This document shows, piece after piece, positions 32,836 through 34,724 of a stretch of DNA of 34,724 nucleotides (positions are counted from its first letter, which is position 1; every line of letters starts with the position of its first letter). The notes below the pieces were generated by a model. The model saw nothing but the letters and a program-made list of their open reading frames with translations. It made no database searches and was not told where the DNA came from. Both the position numbers and the translations under genes were made by a program. The DNA is from Tubiluchus corallicola. Lineage: Eukaryota > Priapulida > Priapulimorpha > Priapulimorphida > Tubiluchidae. The DNA lies in the NCBI GenBank assembly GCA_030141605.1, contig JAQGDQ010001021.1, positions 35,001 through 69,724 on the forward strand, read 5' to 3'.

Positions 32836-33169
32836 AAACAGTTTAATTTCAAGGTGCTATTTAATATTGAGTGTTAATACTGCCAATAAGTGTTATTTGG
32901 TTTACAGAATTAAAAACAATAATTCAAAAGCTATTATCCAAATCAATTGATTTTTACTTCATTTGACAGAAACAATAAGTTGTCCACATGATTAGTTTCA
33001 TGCAACAAGTAAAATGTTAAATCAGCATTAGTAATTAAAATTACTCGATCAATTAAAAATACGTACAGAAGTTTGATCGTACATAATTAAGTGTGCCACA
33101 GATGCGCTTATAATTTCTTTACGTTTATCCAAAGGCAAGCCATCGAGAAATCTGTTGATTTATACATAT
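32836..33169. other. No gene recognised
   Basis: AT-rich, no features. Confidence 0.4.
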
Positions 33170-33480
33170 TGTAGGCCTACCGCCAACCAAATATTAATTA
33201 AGATAAGCATTGATTGATAAAAACACAATTAATTGAGTTAATTGTTCAATTTTATTTAACAATAAATTAATTAAGTTCTTAACGTGTGGCCAATTACGTA
33301 CGACATCTGACAATAACATTTGTGGAGTTCTTCAAGGGTCTTTGCTTGGTCCCTTTTTGTTCAATTTATAATTAGATAACTCACTCATAACCCACAAGTC
33401 CCTCTTTTTGCAATTGGCTTCAGTCGTGCTTCAAGGGATTCAGATAATTCTGCAAGTTATTTCTTTTTTCCATACCCCTA
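33170..33480 (+). pseudogene. LINE reverse transcriptase fragment, copy 1
   Basis: After a GTAGGCCTAC...CAAATATTAATTAAG prefix, the frame at about 33318-33375 reads CGVLQGSLLGPFLFNL, a stop, then LDNSL. This is the G-V-P-Q-G-S-x-L-G-P-L-L-F-x-x-Y-I-N-D-L motif of LINE RT with Pro changed to Leu and Tyr codon turned to a stop. Neither the FADD box nor upstream RT motifs are seen. Non-functional. Confidence 0.7.
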
Positions 33481-33849
33481 TAATATCAACCAGAAGCCTT
33501 TAATCAAAAACAGAACAAAGAACCCGAAGCGTTTGGGGGCTTCTTATTTCGAGTTCAATTCAGATGCTAATGGAGATCGTTTCCATGACTAAATGGGGCA
33601 AAAATATGCGCCCGTTTCTACGAGTTGAATGCGTCGTGCGGAATTGTCTGCCGAGGAGAACAAAGACGGTGCAGTTGAGAGGCGTGAAAGTTATGACAAG
33701 GAATAATGAACTGCTGGCCGCGAAAACAACGAAGTGTGCTAAATCTGCTGATTGAAATCATCAGACAAGCACGGGTGGAATAATAAAACGCACTTGATCA
33801 GCAAAGGCAATCTAGCTACTTAGTAGGCCTACATTTAGTAGGCCTACGT
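33481..33849. other. Spacer between the two RT fragments
   Basis: Less AT-rich, non-repetitive (33510-33780), with a 63-codon frame lacking any motif. Confidence 0.3.
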
Positions 33850-34110
33850 TTGGTAGGCCTATCGTCAGCCAAATATTAATTAAGGTAAGCCATTATTATT
33901 AAAAAACAAATTAAATTCTCATGTATATAACTCATTACGTAGGACATCTGAGAAGAGCTTTTATGGAGTTATTCAAGGGACTTTCCTTGGTCCTCTTTTG
34001 TTCAGCTTATATTTACGTAACTCACTCATAATTCACAAGTTCCTCTTTTTACAACTGGCTTTAAACGTGCTTCTGTGGATTTAAATAATTCTGTAAACTT
34101 TGATAAAGAG
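33850..34110 (+). pseudogene. LINE reverse transcriptase fragment, copy 2
   Basis: Same TAGGCCTA...CAAATATTAATTAAG prefix as copy 1, then (about 33975-34035) GVIQGTFLGPLLFSLYLRNS and LIIHKFLFLQL. Here the Tyr of the motif is intact. It aligns with copy 1 through to the AATTCTG region. Direct repeats offset about 0.68 kb. Confidence 0.7.
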
Positions 34111-34724
34111 AAATGGGAGAAAAAAGGAGGAAAATCAGTAAAAGGAAAGAAATGAGAAAAAGAAAAGGGCAAGCAGAATTTGCTGATAGAGACGAAAAAT
34201 CATTTTATTGCAGTTAAATTCCTCGAATCTATGATTGCAAAGTTCCCAAACCCCAAAAGATTACTTATAGGACAGCTTAATAATGTATTACTAAAGGTAT
34301 GTGGTCAGTTCAAAGTTTGCATAACGTATAAGTACCGTTTTTTTAAACTCCATTCAAGAGATAAATAAAAGTTTGGTAACTTATGCTGAACATAAGTATA
34401 TTAGACCCAGTTAAATTCTATTCCTTCGACAAACTGTGAAAAATGTTTACGAACTGAAATGCACGGTGATAATATCCACATTCATTGCCATTTCCACATT
34501 TCAATATGTTTCTATAAAACCTTTTAACAATTAAAAGTTAAGCAATTCAATTCAATTTTTATTTTCTTAATAGCAGTTAAAATTCGTCATAATTATTGTT
34601 ATTATTATTTCATTGCAGCTGAGAAGGAGCAGCAAAAGACCTATTGGTCACTTGGTCAGCTGCCCCTTATTAAAAATACAAGTTTACCTATGGTGTTCGC
34701 TGATATTTTTCAAATGTATGGTAT
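34111..34724. other. No gene recognised
   Basis: A-rich, then AT-rich with a short (ATT)n at 34595-34608. The 62-codon frame at 34180-34368 has no motif. Confidence 0.35.

Overview
The window is metazoan nuclear DNA, most likely from an invertebrate. It is AT-rich and gene-poor, has very long perfect microsatellites (139 GA units, 117 TG units), carries many decayed non-LTR retrotransposons and small inverted-repeat DNA transposons, and contains a 551-base assembly gap (15972-16522). Nothing bacterial or viral is evident. The species cannot be named from sequence alone. Almost every long open frame is a microsatellite, a gap artefact or chance.

The one host gene I can support lies on the minus strand and is the 5' part of an Eph receptor tyrosine kinase gene. 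Exon 1 (coding part 23840-23906) encodes a start methionine and a complete signal peptide. Exon 2 (16590-16675) encodes the beginning of the ephrin-binding domain (VLLDTTKDSTLGWT...). Both exons have consensus splice sites, their phases fit (1 nt + 2 nt make a valine codon), and exon 2 ends in phase 0 just before the expected Trp, as I recall for vertebrate Eph exon 2. Intron 1 is 7164 bp. Exon 3 is not visible, so intron 2 either spans all of 1-16589 or exon 3 is in the gap. Most of the window is therefore probably Eph intron and 5' flank.

Mobile elements dominate the rest. (a) TTAA-flanked, piggyBac-type miniature elements lie at 12959-13182, 19726-20187, 23009-23526, 24074-24609 and 24614-24783; the last two share one TTAA. 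A related diverged family lies at 1592-2045, 31281-31780 and as a stub at 21850. (b) A pogo/Tc1-like TA-flanked element at 17627-18109 still carries a 45-codon acidic transposase tail. (c) A hAT-like element at 18383-18823 has an 8-bp target duplication, and a second hAT-like candidate is at 12357-12778. (d) LINE fragments show reverse transcriptase motifs (9600-9960 minus; 33290-33480 and 33960-34110 plus) or ORF2 C-termini and 3' tails (4500-5020, 20497-20885, 21906-22120, 25005-25500 minus, 26250-26625, 26626-27185, 29530-29705). (e) A tandemly duplicated repeat at 10291-10710 carries a 5S-rRNA-type internal promoter. (f) A Penelope-like or MITE-like inverted-repeat element lies at 7692-8222.

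Tandem repeats include a 28-bp minisatellite (5855-6692), a 61-bp array with an internal hairpin (21247-21785), a 69-bp array (7835-8165), a degenerate ~155-bp array (2652-3130) and several simple duplications. Non-repetitive stretches (about 60-900, 8880-9420, 13490-13900, 19190-19500, 28080-28600, 30100-30660, 33480-33780) are less AT-rich and could hold regulatory DNA, but I see no gene in them.
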